Shown here one piece after another: positions 44,861 through 52,360 of a stretch of 64,000 nucleotides of DNA. Positions within the stretch are counted from its first letter, which is position 1; every line of letters begins with the position of its first letter. Below the pieces are notes generated by a model. It had not been told where the DNA came from and did no database searches. It was given only the letters and a program-made list of their open reading frames with translations. The translations under genes and the position numbers were made by a program. The stretch is from Anaerocolumna sp. AGMB13025 (GTDB taxonomy: Bacteria > Bacillota > Clostridia > Lachnospirales > Lachnospiraceae), in the NCBI RefSeq assembly GCF_029689925.1, contig NZ_CP121445.1, forward strand, positions 3,270,501 to 3,334,500, written 5' to 3'.

Positions 44861-45000
44861 ACTTATTACAGAGGTAACTAACTTATCTCTGAGGAAACTA
44901 GTTTATTACAAAGGAAACTAACTTATTACAAAGGAAACTAGTTTATTTCAAAGTAACTAAGCTTATTACAAAGTAAACTATCTCATTACAAAGGAAACTA
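44861..45000 (+). repeat. Minisatellite, seven 20-bp units
   Basis: Seven consecutive 20-bp units with consensus ACTTATTACAAAGGAAACTA and register kept exactly; units differ at 1-6 positions. A half unit (TCTGAAACTA) precedes them. Alternating units start ACTT and GTTT, making AAACTAGTTT palindromes at some junctions. No spacers, so it is not CRISPR. It lies between fetB and the padR promoter. Confidence 0.9.
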
Positions 45001-45055
45001 ACTATATGCGGAAAACTAATAAATATATTATCAACGTATATTATCAAAGACAAGC

Positions 45056-45083
45056 TTGACAGAAGAGAAGTGAGGAATATAAT
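45056..45083 (+). promoter_or_regulatory. Sigma-A promoter of padR
   Basis: TTGACA and TATAAT with a 16-bp spacer. Both hexamers are perfect, which is the best promoter in the window. Confidence 0.8.
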
Positions 45084-45087
45084 ATAT

Positions 45088-45104
45088 TATATCACTGTGA
45101 TATA
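45088..45104. promoter_or_regulatory. Putative PadR operator
   Basis: TATATCACTGTGATATA is a perfect 8-1-8 dyad directly at the expected transcription start, 14 bp before the padR start codon and next to the ribosome site. Autorepression is the natural reading. Confidence 0.7.
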
Positions 45105-45117
45105 TAGGAGGTTTTTC

Positions 45118-45672
45118 ATGATAAAAAATAAGACAAGGTATGCGATTCTCGGAGTTTTAAGTGTTATGCCTGGCTCTGGTTACGATATTAAAAAGTTCTG
45201 TGATCAAAGTATATCCCATTTCTGGAATGAGAATTTCGGACACATCTATCCGGTACTTGCACAATTAGAGAAAGAAGGCTTGATTGAACAGGAGAACAAA
45301 GAAGCCGATGACAGGAGAAAAGTATACGGCATTACGGAACAAGGCAGGAAGGAATTTTATAACTGGATGATTCAGCCCGTTGAATACCAGCCGGTCAGAT
45401 CGGAATTACTGTTAAAATTATTTTATGGTAACTTTATTGAGACAGATAAAATAATTAAACTGCTTACGGAGGTTAAGGAAAGAAAGCAGGATGAACTTAA
45501 GGAGTATAAGGCGATTGAAGATTCTTATAAAAATAACGAAAAAGCAAGAGAGCAGCCATATTATCCATATTTTCTGGCTCCCTTAAGACATGGAATAAGT
45601 TCAGCGCAAGCTACCATCCGGTGGTGCGAGGAAACTATTATGGGAATTGAAGAGCATATGAAAAATTCATAG
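45118..45672 (+). CDS. PadR-family transcriptional regulator
   Basis: Winged-helix repressor of 184 residues, the PadR s2 form with a C-terminal dimerisation helix. The N-terminal domain reads RYAILGVLSVMPGSGYDIKKF, here shortened to AILGVLSVMPGSGYDI, then HIYPVLAQLEKEGLIE and DRRKVYGITEQG. The C-terminal domain (about 95-184) is helical and acidic and may bind a phenolic or drug ligand. The ATG at 45118 has TAGGAGG at 6 nt and is preferred over an earlier ATG lying in the operator. No efflux gene follows, so its other targets, if any, are elsewhere or are the fetAB genes upstream. Confidence 0.92.
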   Translation: MIKNKTRYAILGVLSVMPGSGYDIKKFCDQSISHFWNENFGHIYPVLAQLEKEGLIEQENKEADDRRKVYGITEQGRKEFYNWMIQPVEYQPVRSELLLKLFYGNFIETDKIIKLLTEVKERKQDELKEYKAIEDSYKNNEKAREQPYYPYFLAPLRHGISSAQATIRWCEETIMGIEEHMKNS

Positions 45673-45713
45673 GTTTTTATACACCAAAATATTATGTAGC
45701 CAGGAAAAAATTT

Positions 45714-45752
45714 GGATTATAATTCTTTAATATTAAACAAGAATTATAATCC
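45714..45752. terminator. Terminator between convergent padR and trkA
   Basis: GGATTATAATTCTT / AAGAATTATAATCC, perfect 14-bp arms with an 11-nt loop. A run of six T follows on the minus strand, so it chiefly terminates the trkA transcript. Confidence 0.7.
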
Positions 45753-45782
45753 ATAATCCACTTTTCAATAAAAGCAAACTGT

Positions 45783-46460
45783 TTACTGATTTTGCAGCAT
45801 TTCATTTCCGGATAATATAAGCTTTGTTCGCTTTATTGCATCTGCTGATGAAATTACGATAAGTTTATCTCCGGATTTTAATTCTGTATTTCCTTGAGGA
45901 ACTATGATTTGTTCCGTTCGGATGATGCATCCGATAATACTACCACTTGGAAAATTGATTTCCCAAAGCTTTTTGTTTAATACCGGTGAGGAATCCTCCA
46001 ATAGCAGTTCATAGACCGAAACCTTGTTATTCTCAAAAGGGATATAACTGTCTATATGTTCAACCAAGGATTCCTGTTCTATTATAGTTTCTATAATTTG
46101 TGCGGTACTTACGCACTTATCAACACCTAATTCATTGAATAGTACTATGTTTCTGAAATCATTCACCAACGCATAGGTTTTTTTTACGGAGAAGGAATTT
46201 TTTACAATTTCACAGACAATAAGATTTGTAGCATCATTATCACTAAGTGCAATGACCATATCCATATTTTTAGCTTTGGCATCTTTTAAAATGGATGAGT
46301 TGGTTCCATCTCCCTGGACACTGATCACTTCAAATGTATTTGCCAGCGTTCTGCAAATCTGGGCATCTTCATTAATAATCGTAATATCATGTCCTTTTAA
46401 ATGCAAGGACTTTATTAAAGGATTCAATATTTGTTTACCGTTTACTAATAACAGTTTCAT
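45783..46460 (-). CDS. TrkA-type RCK protein (potassium channel regulator)
   Basis: Cytosolic regulator of a Trk/Ktr potassium transporter, 225 residues. The N-terminal Rossmann (RCK_N) domain covers about 1-125. Its nucleotide loop is unusual: LLLVNGKQILNPLI in place of the usual GxGxxG, so NAD/ATP binding may be lost or altered. ALSDNDATNLIVCEI and the helix after it are standard. The RCK_C domain (about 140-220) with LWEINFPSGSIIGCIIR and GNTELKSGDKLIVI is intact. It starts 8 bp behind the shorter RCK protein and is co-transcribed. The two together might make one functional heteromeric ring. Confidence 0.85.
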   Translation of the reverse strand: MKLLLVNGKQILNPLIKSLHLKGHDITIINEDAQICRTLANTFEVISVQGDGTNSSILKDAKAKNMDMVIALSDNDATNLIVCEIVKNSFSVKKTYALVNDFRNIVLFNELGVDKCVSTAQIIETIIEQESLVEHIDSYIPFENNKVSVYELLLEDSSPVLNKKLWEINFPSGSIIGCIIRTEQIIVPQGNTELKSGDKLIVISSADAIKRTKLILSGNEMLQNQ

Positions 46461-46468
46461 TTTTTACT

Positions 46469-46900
46469 TTACTCCTTGTCTAATGCAATTTTTTTAAATT
46501 CATTTAAAGATAAAATGATTGGACTTATGGTTATAATATCCATATTGCTATAGGAGGACTGCTTGTTAGTGTCATTAATCCTGGCAATTACTTTCTTTAT
46601 TTTAAATATCTGTTTGGCAATCTGGGCGATCATTATATTTGAATTATCATCATTCGTTGCGGCAACCAGCATATCCGCTTCATTAGCACCGGCAAGGTCG
46701 AGCATGTCAATGTCCGTTGCATCACCTTCCATACAAAAGCCTTTATAGTTTGGAGAGAGTTTTAAAAAGGCTGATTCCTTTTTATCAATAATAATAATAC
46801 TTTTATTTTGTTCTGAAAACATCTCTAACAGTGCAGAACCAAAACTGCTGCACCCTACAATAATTATACGTTCTTTGTTCGGTTTTTTGAATATACTCAT
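46469..46900 (-). CDS. RCK_N-only TrkA-like protein (no C-domain)
   Basis: A 143-residue protein with only the RCK_N/TrkA-N Rossmann domain: IIIVGCSSFGSALLE (GxxxxG loop), acidic IIIIDKKE at the end of strand 2, EGDATDIDMLDLAGANEADM and AATNDDNSNIMIAQIAK. The usual RCK_C domain is missing; the sequence ends shortly after the linker. The stop codon is clean and the next gene starts 8 bp later with its own N domain, so this is not a simple frameshift of a full TrkA. Two KdpE-like half-sites lie about 100 bp upstream. Confidence 0.8.
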   Translation of the reverse strand: MSIFKKPNKERIIIVGCSSFGSALLEMFSEQNKSIIIIDKKESAFLKLSPNYKGFCMEGDATDIDMLDLAGANEADMLVAATNDDNSNIMIAQIAKQIFKIKKVIARINDTNKQSSYSNMDIITISPIILSLNEFKKIALDKE

Positions 46901-46995
46901 AATAAGCTCCTATCTATCATAATCTGAGTTATAATAGTTCCTTATAATTATTATAGTTGGAGCTGCATAAAGACAGTATTAATATCATTACATTG

Positions 46996-47013
46996 ATATA
47001 AACGTTGTATAAA
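46996..47013 (-). promoter_or_regulatory. KdpE-box-like site upstream of the rck operon
   Basis: On the minus strand TTTATAC-AACG-TTTATAT: two half-sites exactly 11 bp apart, in the 124-bp gap between the regulator gene and the RCK_N gene. Same architecture as the site at 49296. The resemblance to the E. coli kdp operator (TTTATAC and TTTACAC 11 bp apart) is from memory. Confidence 0.5.
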
Positions 47014-47024
47014 GAAATACTCAT

Positions 47025-47711
47025 TTATTCATCAGCAAAACGGTAGCCAATACCCACTTCAGTAAAAATATAACGGGGTTTTGCCGGATTTTTCTCGAGT
47101 TTTCTCCGGATATTAGCCATAAATACCCTTAACGTCTGCATATCGCTGTCCAGATAGGTACCCCAGATTTCCTTTAAGATATATTTATGGGTCAGTACCT
47201 TGCCTGCATTTTTGACTAAAAGGGTCAGGACATTGTATTCCATTGGGGTAAAATGAATATCCCTGCCTTCTAGGGTCACTTTGTGCTTTTCTAAATCAAT
47301 TTCTAAATCAGAAACTTTAAAAATCATAGGCTTTTCAGCTGTTTTAACAGCATTATGACGGAAGATTACCCTTATCCTGGCAAGCAGTTCCTTAATGCTG
47401 AAGGGTTTAGTAAGGTAATCGTCTGCCCCTGCGTCCAGGGCTTCGACTTTTTCATTGTCCTGGTCACGGGCTGATACAACTATAATCGGAATTTCGGAAA
47501 AACCACGTACCTGCTTAATAATATCAATGCCGTCCATATCCGGTAATCCTAAGTCCAGTATGATGGCTGACAGTTTTTCCGTAGCAATTATATTCATGGC
47601 AGATTTTCCGGTCGATGCTTCGAGGCAACTATAATCCTGGGATTTCAGAGAAAAGTTTATAAAATTCCGTATCTGTTTATCATCTTCGACAATTAAAAAT
47701 AATTGACTCAT
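47025..47711 (-). CDS. OmpR-family response regulator, KdpE-like
   Basis: Transcription factor of 228 residues. Receiver with E9/D10/D11, phosphoacceptor D53 in IILDLGLPDMDG and KPF at about 104. The winged-helix domain contains FTPMEYNVLTLLVKNAG and DMQTLRVFMANIRRKLE, and GIGYRF at the end, the pattern of KdpE (RPKYILTEVGVGYR-like tail). It overlaps the kinase gene by 4 nt. No kdpFABC is in the window; the surrounding genes are Trk components, so these are the likely targets. Two box-like sites support this. Confidence 0.9.
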   Translation of the reverse strand: MSQLFLIVEDDKQIRNFINFSLKSQDYSCLEASTGKSAMNIIATEKLSAIILDLGLPDMDGIDIIKQVRGFSEIPIIVVSARDQDNEKVEALDAGADDYLTKPFSIKELLARIRVIFRHNAVKTAEKPMIFKVSDLEIDLEKHKVTLEGRDIHFTPMEYNVLTLLVKNAGKVLTHKYILKEIWGTYLDSDMQTLRVFMANIRRKLEKNPAKPRYIFTEVGIGYRFADE

Positions 47712-49192
47712 TTCAATCCCCCCTGCTGATTTAAATAAAAGCGGAATGTTGCACCGCCTAACGTATTATTAAGAGCATATATTTCACCGCCGTGAAAATT
47801 AATAATGGCCTTACAGATGGCAAGTCCTAATCCCATTCCCTGTTTCCCGTCGGTTCTTGTATTGTTTGAAACAAAATACATATCAAATATTTTATTTAGA
47901 TCTTCTTCTTTGATTCCGGTTCCGTTATCGGATACTTCGAACCAGATTTTTTTATGTTCAGGCTTTACGGTTACAATAATCTCATTGGAAGGAGTGGTAT
48001 GCTCGATTGCATTGCTGATTAAGTTAATCAGCACTTGTACAATTAATTTTCCGTCCATAGGAATAAAGATTACCTCTTCGGGCAGGGCTGTTGAAATTTT
48101 ATGCTCCGGTGAATATTTGGCAGCGCGTTCGATGGCTTCTGCAACGATTTCTTCTGCAGCTTCAAATTGCAGGTTAACAGAAAGCCTTCCTTCCTGAATT
48201 TTTGTCAGACTTAAAATATTTTCAACTAAACGGGTAAGCCAGATGGAATCTTCATAAATATCCAACACAAACTTTTTGTTATCATCCTCCACTAAATTAT
48301 GGAGCAGCATTTCCGAGGAACCTGTTATTCTGGTCAGGGGAGTTCTTAAATCATGGGATATGGCACGAAGAAGATTACTCTTAAAGCGTTCCCGTTCCGT
48401 TTCCGACTTAGCAGTTTCTTCTTCCCGTTTTATAAATTCCCGTTCCATAGCTATTGTAATCTGCATAAGAATAGAATCCAAAAGGAAACGGCTTTTATTA
48501 TCGGTTTGTTCCAGGTCTTTTGGCAGACATATAAAACATATAACTTTATTGCGGACTTTAATTGGAAGAGAATAATACTTTAATAAAAAATCTTTTATAT
48601 CTTTAAACAGGATTTCTTTTGTATCGTATCCGCGAACATCTTTTTCAACAATTAATAGTTTGGCTTCATTTTCTTTAATATTGATAAAAATGCAATTCAC
48701 ATCACATTCATACATATTAGACAGACACTGGGCTGAAACAGCAGCGACTTCCGTTACATCACTTGTTTTGGCAAGTGAACTGGTGATACGGTACAAGATT
48801 TTGGCCTGAGTTTCCTGCTCTCTGGACAATTCCTTTGACTTAATCAGTTTACTGGTTAGAGTACTGGTAAAGATGGCTGATAAAAGCATTATCATAAATG
48901 TAAATAAATAAGCGTTATCATAGACCTTAAAACTATAAAGCGGCTCAGTAAAAAAGAAATTAAAGAACAGCATGGATGCAACAGATGCAGCTACTCCATA
49001 TGCATAGCCATTCGTATACTGAGAAGTGATTAGAACGGATAGTATATAAATAACTACGATATTAACCTCTGTAAAACCAATATGCCGGATTAACAAAGAT
49101 AAAAGAGTAGTAGACAGATTAAGTATAATTGTGATTACTATTTGCTTTATTACGGATTTATTATTCGCTTTATCAGAACGGGATCGGTACAT
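47708..49192 (-). CDS. KdpD-like histidine kinase lacking the KdpD/USP N-terminal domains
   Basis: Sensor kinase of 494 residues, about half the length of E. coli KdpD (about 890). It starts directly with the four-helix DUF4118 module (about 15-115), then a coiled linker, a GAF domain (about 135-255), HisKA with AISHDLRTPLTRI, and HATPase with LISNAIEHT, DNGTGI and GMGLGLAICK. The soluble N-terminal KdpD and universal-stress domains, which sense ions and bind c-di-AMP in some KdpDs, are missing. The ATG at 49192 has AAAGGA 7 nt upstream; an in-frame TTG five codons earlier overlaps that site. It is the first gene of the minus-strand unit, divergent from trkA. Confidence 0.9.
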   Translation of the reverse strand: MYRSRSDKANNKSVIKQIVITIILNLSTTLLSLLIRHIGFTEVNIVVIYILSVLITSQYTNGYAYGVAASVASMLFFNFFFTEPLYSFKVYDNAYLFTFMIMLLSAIFTSTLTSKLIKSKELSREQETQAKILYRITSSLAKTSDVTEVAAVSAQCLSNMYECDVNCIFINIKENEAKLLIVEKDVRGYDTKEILFKDIKDFLLKYYSLPIKVRNKVICFICLPKDLEQTDNKSRFLLDSILMQITIAMEREFIKREEETAKSETERERFKSNLLRAISHDLRTPLTRITGSSEMLLHNLVEDDNKKFVLDIYEDSIWLTRLVENILSLTKIQEGRLSVNLQFEAAEEIVAEAIERAAKYSPEHKISTALPEEVIFIPMDGKLIVQVLINLISNAIEHTTPSNEIIVTVKPEHKKIWFEVSDNGTGIKEEDLNKIFDMYFVSNNTRTDGKQGMGLGLAICKAIINFHGGEIYALNNTLGGATFRFYLNQQGGLK

Positions 49193-49295
49193 GTTATATC
49201 CTTTCAAGGTTTGGGGATTAAGGTTATTTCTTCTACTACCATTTATACCACGTTAAGGGTTTCTGGTAAATACTTTACGGCTGAATCCTGCAATA

Positions 49296-49313
49296 TTTAT
49301 ACAATATTTATAC
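49296..49313 (+). promoter_or_regulatory. KdpE-box-like direct repeat in the divergent kdpD-trkA promoter region
   Basis: TTTATAC at 49296-49302 and 49307-49313, exactly 11 bp apart, with further TTTATAT (49321) and TTTATAG (49338) half-site-like copies. It lies about 80-100 bp before the trkA start. A response-regulator dimer of the OmpR/KdpE class binds such head-to-tail half-sites on one DNA face. Confidence 0.55.
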
Positions 49314-49394
49314 CTATGGATTTATATTAATACCATATTTATAGTCTTTCTGTTAGCATAGGTTTAAGCATATGAATGAAAGGGTAAAACAAAT

Positions 49395-50048
49395 ATGTAT
49401 ATAATTATTATCGGCTGCGGAAGACTGGGCAGCAATCTTGCAAGGGAATTGGCTGATGAAGGACATGATGTCAGTATTATTGACAGGAACAGTGATAGAT
49501 TAAGTGAGCTTGGGAGCGGGTTTAACGGACAGCGGATTAAAGGAATCGAATATGACAAGGATAAGCTGTTGGAAGCAGGAATTGAGCAGACAGATACCCT
49601 GTTAGCCGTAACAAATGACGATAATATTAATATTACTGTCTCTTTAATAGCTGATAAAATTTACAGTGTGAAAAAGATTATCGCACGAATAAATAATCCA
49701 GGTAAAAACTATATATATGACAAATTAAATATAAAGACAATTAATCCGATACGTTCCGAAATAGAAGTATTAAAAAGCAAACTTTTTATAGAGAATCTGA
49801 ATGTAGTTTCAACCATAGACAGTAACTATGAAATCATTGATGTTTTAATAAATAAAGAAAAGGGAATGACGGTTGAGGAAATTGAAATAAGATATTTCTG
49901 TGTAATTTCGGTACTTACCAAGTTCGGTATCAGCGGTATTCCTAAGAAGGATGAGGTAATTCACAGCGGGGATCGTATGATATGTGCTATACACAAAAAA
50001 GATAAAGAAAAGCTGATTAATTCATTCAGCAGGGAGATTATACTATGA
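49395..50048 (+). CDS. TrkA-type potassium uptake regulator (first of the trkH operon)
   Basis: RCK protein of 217 residues. It has an intact nucleotide loop IIGCGRLGSNLAREL, IIDRN at the end of strand 2, AVTNDDNINITVSLIADK, and an RCK_C domain from about 135. It would bind NAD(H) or ATP/ADP and gate TrkH from the cytosol. AAAGGG lies 7 nt upstream of the ATG. It overlaps the next trkA gene by 4 nt. Most TrkAHs have one single-RCK TrkA; this operon supplies two different ones. Confidence 0.92.
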   Translation: MYIIIIGCGRLGSNLARELADEGHDVSIIDRNSDRLSELGSGFNGQRIKGIEYDKDKLLEAGIEQTDTLLAVTNDDNINITVSLIADKIYSVKKIIARINNPGKNYIYDKLNIKTINPIRSEIEVLKSKLFIENLNVVSTIDSNYEIIDVLINKEKGMTVEEIEIRYFCVISVLTKFGISGIPKKDEVIHSGDRMICAIHKKDKEKLINSFSREIIL

Positions 50049-50737
50049 GGTCAATAATCGTCGGAGGTGGAAAAATAGGCTATAATCTATTTAAAACATT
50101 AATAGAGAGGAGTCATGATGTTATCTTAATTGAGCGGGACAAAGAGACCTGCTTAAAAATTGCGGAAGACATTAGTTCCGGAGTTATCTGGGGGGATGGA
50201 ACTGATATAGAGGTATTAAAGGATGCCGGAATCGAAGAAGCAGAAATTGTAGCAGCGGTAACAGGGCTTGATGAAGAAAATCTGGTCATTTGCCAGATAG
50301 CAAAAATAAGTTTCCAAACAAAAAAAACCATTGCCCGGGTTAATAATCCAAAGAATATAAGTATGTTTAAAACACTTGGAATCGACAATACGGTATGCAG
50401 TACGGAAGTTATTGCTAATCTGATTGAATATGAACTGGATAAAGAAGATTACAGGATTTTAAATACCTTTGAACGGGGCTCTATGGTACTTACCGAAATT
50501 ATAATCAGAGATAATTGTTTATGGCGTGATAAAATGATCAAGGATCTGGTACTGCCGGAAGAATGTGTATTTGTATCTGTTTTAAGAGGAGATAAGGTTA
50601 TTTATCCAAGAGGAGATACTGAGTTGTTTGACAGCGATAAAGTTTTGATAATTACTAATAAATCAGTATTGTCAGTTTTAATAAATGAATTATACGGCGG
50701 GGGAATGAGACTATGGAAATCAAGAAAAATGAGATAA
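50045..50737 (+). CDS. TrkA-type potassium uptake regulator (second of the trkH operon)
   Basis: RCK protein of 230 residues with GGGKIGYNLFKTL at the nucleotide loop, LIERDKETC after strand 2, WGDGTDIEVLKDAGIEEAE, AVTGLDEENLVICQIAK, and RCK_C (about 140-220) with GDTELFDSDKVLIIT. It probably assembles with the preceding protein into a mixed ring. Its last 25 nt overlap the start of a 34-codon membrane-protein gene in another frame. Confidence 0.92.
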   Translation: MRSIIVGGGKIGYNLFKTLIERSHDVILIERDKETCLKIAEDISSGVIWGDGTDIEVLKDAGIEEAEIVAAVTGLDEENLVICQIAKISFQTKKTIARVNNPKNISMFKTLGIDNTVCSTEVIANLIEYELDKEDYRILNTFERGSMVLTEIIIRDNCLWRDKMIKDLVLPEECVFVSVLRGDKVIYPRGDTELFDSDKVLIITNKSVLSVLINELYGGGMRLWKSRKMR

Positions 50738-50817
50738 AAGGAATAATTACTGAAGTGATTGCAGTAACGGGATATGTACTTTTAACGCTCGCTGTTGCCG
50801 CTGTAATTATGAGGTAA
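50713..50817 (+). CDS. 34-residue single-helix membrane protein between trkA and trkH
   Basis: A reading frame of 34 codons: a polar N-terminus MEIKKNEIKG, then one hydrophobic helix (about residues 11-33, IITEVIAVTGYVLLTLAVA in part) and a terminal Arg. GGGGGAATGAGA lies just upstream. It starts 25 nt inside the end of trkA and stops 4 nt before the trkH ATG; its last codons GAGGTAA make up the trkH ribosome site. The packing shows it is translated as part of the operon or at least that the gap has been used efficiently. It resembles in kind the KdpF and CydX type of small subunits that stabilise large transporters. Function is inferred from position only. Confidence 0.6.
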   Translation: MEIKKNEIKGIITEVIAVTGYVLLTLAVAAVIMR

Positions 50818-50821
50818 CCAG

Positions 50822-52360
50822 ATGAACCGGTTGAAAAATAAGGTTTATAGCCTTGAAATAATCTGTTATTATACAGGTTACATCGTACTTTGTATCTCTG
50901 CTGTCATGATTATTCCGCTTATAACCGCTTTGCTATTCCAGGAATGGGACCCGTTTTTTGATTTTGCAATCAGTATGGCATTGGCAATCCTCGTGGGCTT
51001 GATTTTAATAATGATCGGTATGCAGTCAAAAGAAAATAAATCCAATGTACAATGGAAACATGGTTTTACAGTGGCAGCTCTTTCCTGGATTCTTCTTACC
51101 ATATTATGTGCGGTTCCTTATTACTTAAGCGGACATATTCTATCCTTTACGGATGCCTGCTTTGACGTTATGAGTGGATTTACTACCACTGGATTGGTGC
51201 TTACCCAGGATTTGGACCATTTATCCAATGCCTTAAATATGTGGCGGCATATTTTAACCTTCCTCGGGGGGCAGGGAATGGTTGTTCTTACACTTACATT
51301 TCTGGTTAAGGAAACCGGAGGAGCTTATAAAATGTATGTAGGAGAAGGAAAGGACATTGAACTTGTTCCTAATGTGAAAGGTACAGCAAGACAAATTTGG
51401 AAAATCAGCATGGTATATCTTGCCATCGGAACACTTGCCTTATGGATCGTTGGTCTTATAATTGGCTTAAAACCGGTTTCTGCATTTTTACATGCTTTGT
51501 ATATTTTTGAATCTTCCTGGAGTACTGGGGGTTTTGCGCCAATGACACAAAATATCATGTATTATCATAGCGGTGCTTATGAAACCGTTGCCATGGTAAT
51601 TTTTATTCTGGGTTCCTTTAATTTCGGTCTGCATTATGCGTTGTGGCAGGGGAAACGAAAAGAAATCGTAAAGAATATAGAAACCCAAAGCTTTTTTGTT
51701 ACTTCATTTTTAGCCTGTATCTTTGCTCTTGCGGGTTTGGCTAAATTACATGTTTATCCGGATATTATGTCCGGTTACAGAAGAGTTGTATTTAACGTAT
51801 TGTCAGCCCATACGACTACTGGATTTGGTTCTGTTTATGCCAGACAGTTTGCTTTGGAATGGGGTGACTTTGGCGTACTCATAATGGTAATTGTTATGAT
51901 GATCGGCGGTTCTGCCTGTTCTACAGCAGGTGGTTTTAAAGGGTTAAGGGTAGGCATTGTGTTCAAGGGATTAATTATGGATGTGAGAAAACTATTATCC
52001 TCTGAAAGAAGTTTAAAAGTGTTTAAATATCATCACATTAAAGATTACATACTGGAAGATGGTGTAGTTCGTTCCTCTGCAATTATTATCTGCTGTTATA
52101 TGGTAATGTTTACAGTTGGAACATTATTAGGTGCTTATCTGGGGTATCCACTGTCTAGTGCTGCATTTGAATCAGCCTCTGTCTCGGGAAATGTAGGTCT
52201 GTCCATAGGTGTTACCACACCCTCCATGCCTTTGATTCTGAAGCTATATTATATCGTAGCGATGTATTTAGGACGGCTTGAATTCCTTTCGGTATTTGCT
52301 TTAATAGGATATGCAATAGGAGGTATTAAAAAAATATGCTTAACTACTGTAAATCGTTAA
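50822..52360 (+). CDS. trkH: TrkH-type potassium transporter
   Basis: Membrane pore subunit of a K+ uptake system, 512 residues, about ten helices. Four pore-loop repeats each hold a selectivity Gly: MSGFTTTGLVL, STGGFAPMTQN, HTTTGFGSVYA and SVSGNVGLSIG. This four-fold set marks the SKT superfamily. GAGGTAA from the end of the small upstream frame is its ribosome site. The C-terminus overlaps the next gene by 25 nt. The ion could be K+ alone or K+ with Na+ or H+; it cannot be decided from sequence. Confidence 0.94.
   Translation: MNRLKNKVYSLEIICYYTGYIVLCISAVMIIPLITALLFQEWDPFFDFAISMALAILVGLILIMIGMQSKENKSNVQWKHGFTVAALSWILLTILCAVPYYLSGHILSFTDACFDVMSGFTTTGLVLTQDLDHLSNALNMWRHILTFLGGQGMVVLTLTFLVKETGGAYKMYVGEGKDIELVPNVKGTARQIWKISMVYLAIGTLALWIVGLIIGLKPVSAFLHALYIFESSWSTGGFAPMTQNIMYYHSGAYETVAMVIFILGSFNFGLHYALWQGKRKEIVKNIETQSFFVTSFLACIFALAGLAKLHVYPDIMSGYRRVVFNVLSAHTTTGFGSVYARQFALEWGDFGVLIMVIVMMIGGSACSTAGGFKGLRVGIVFKGLIMDVRKLLSSERSLKVFKYHHIKDYILEDGVVRSSAIIICCYMVMFTVGTLLGAYLGYPLSSAAFESASVSGNVGLSIGVTTPSMPLILKLYYIVAMYLGRLEFLSVFALIGYAIGGIKKICLTTVNR

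Noticed and set aside
44861..45000. CRISPR array
   Set aside because: The 20-bp units are contiguous with no spacers and no cas genes are near.
45783..46900. Frameshifted single trkA gene
   Set aside because: Both frames contain their own RCK_N domain, so they are two genes, one shortened, not halves of one.
47025..49192. VanRS for the van cluster
   Set aside because: The kinase has DUF4118 and GAF domains and the regulator a KdpE-like C-terminus, with potassium genes on both sides; they lie 4 kb away beyond fetAB and padR.
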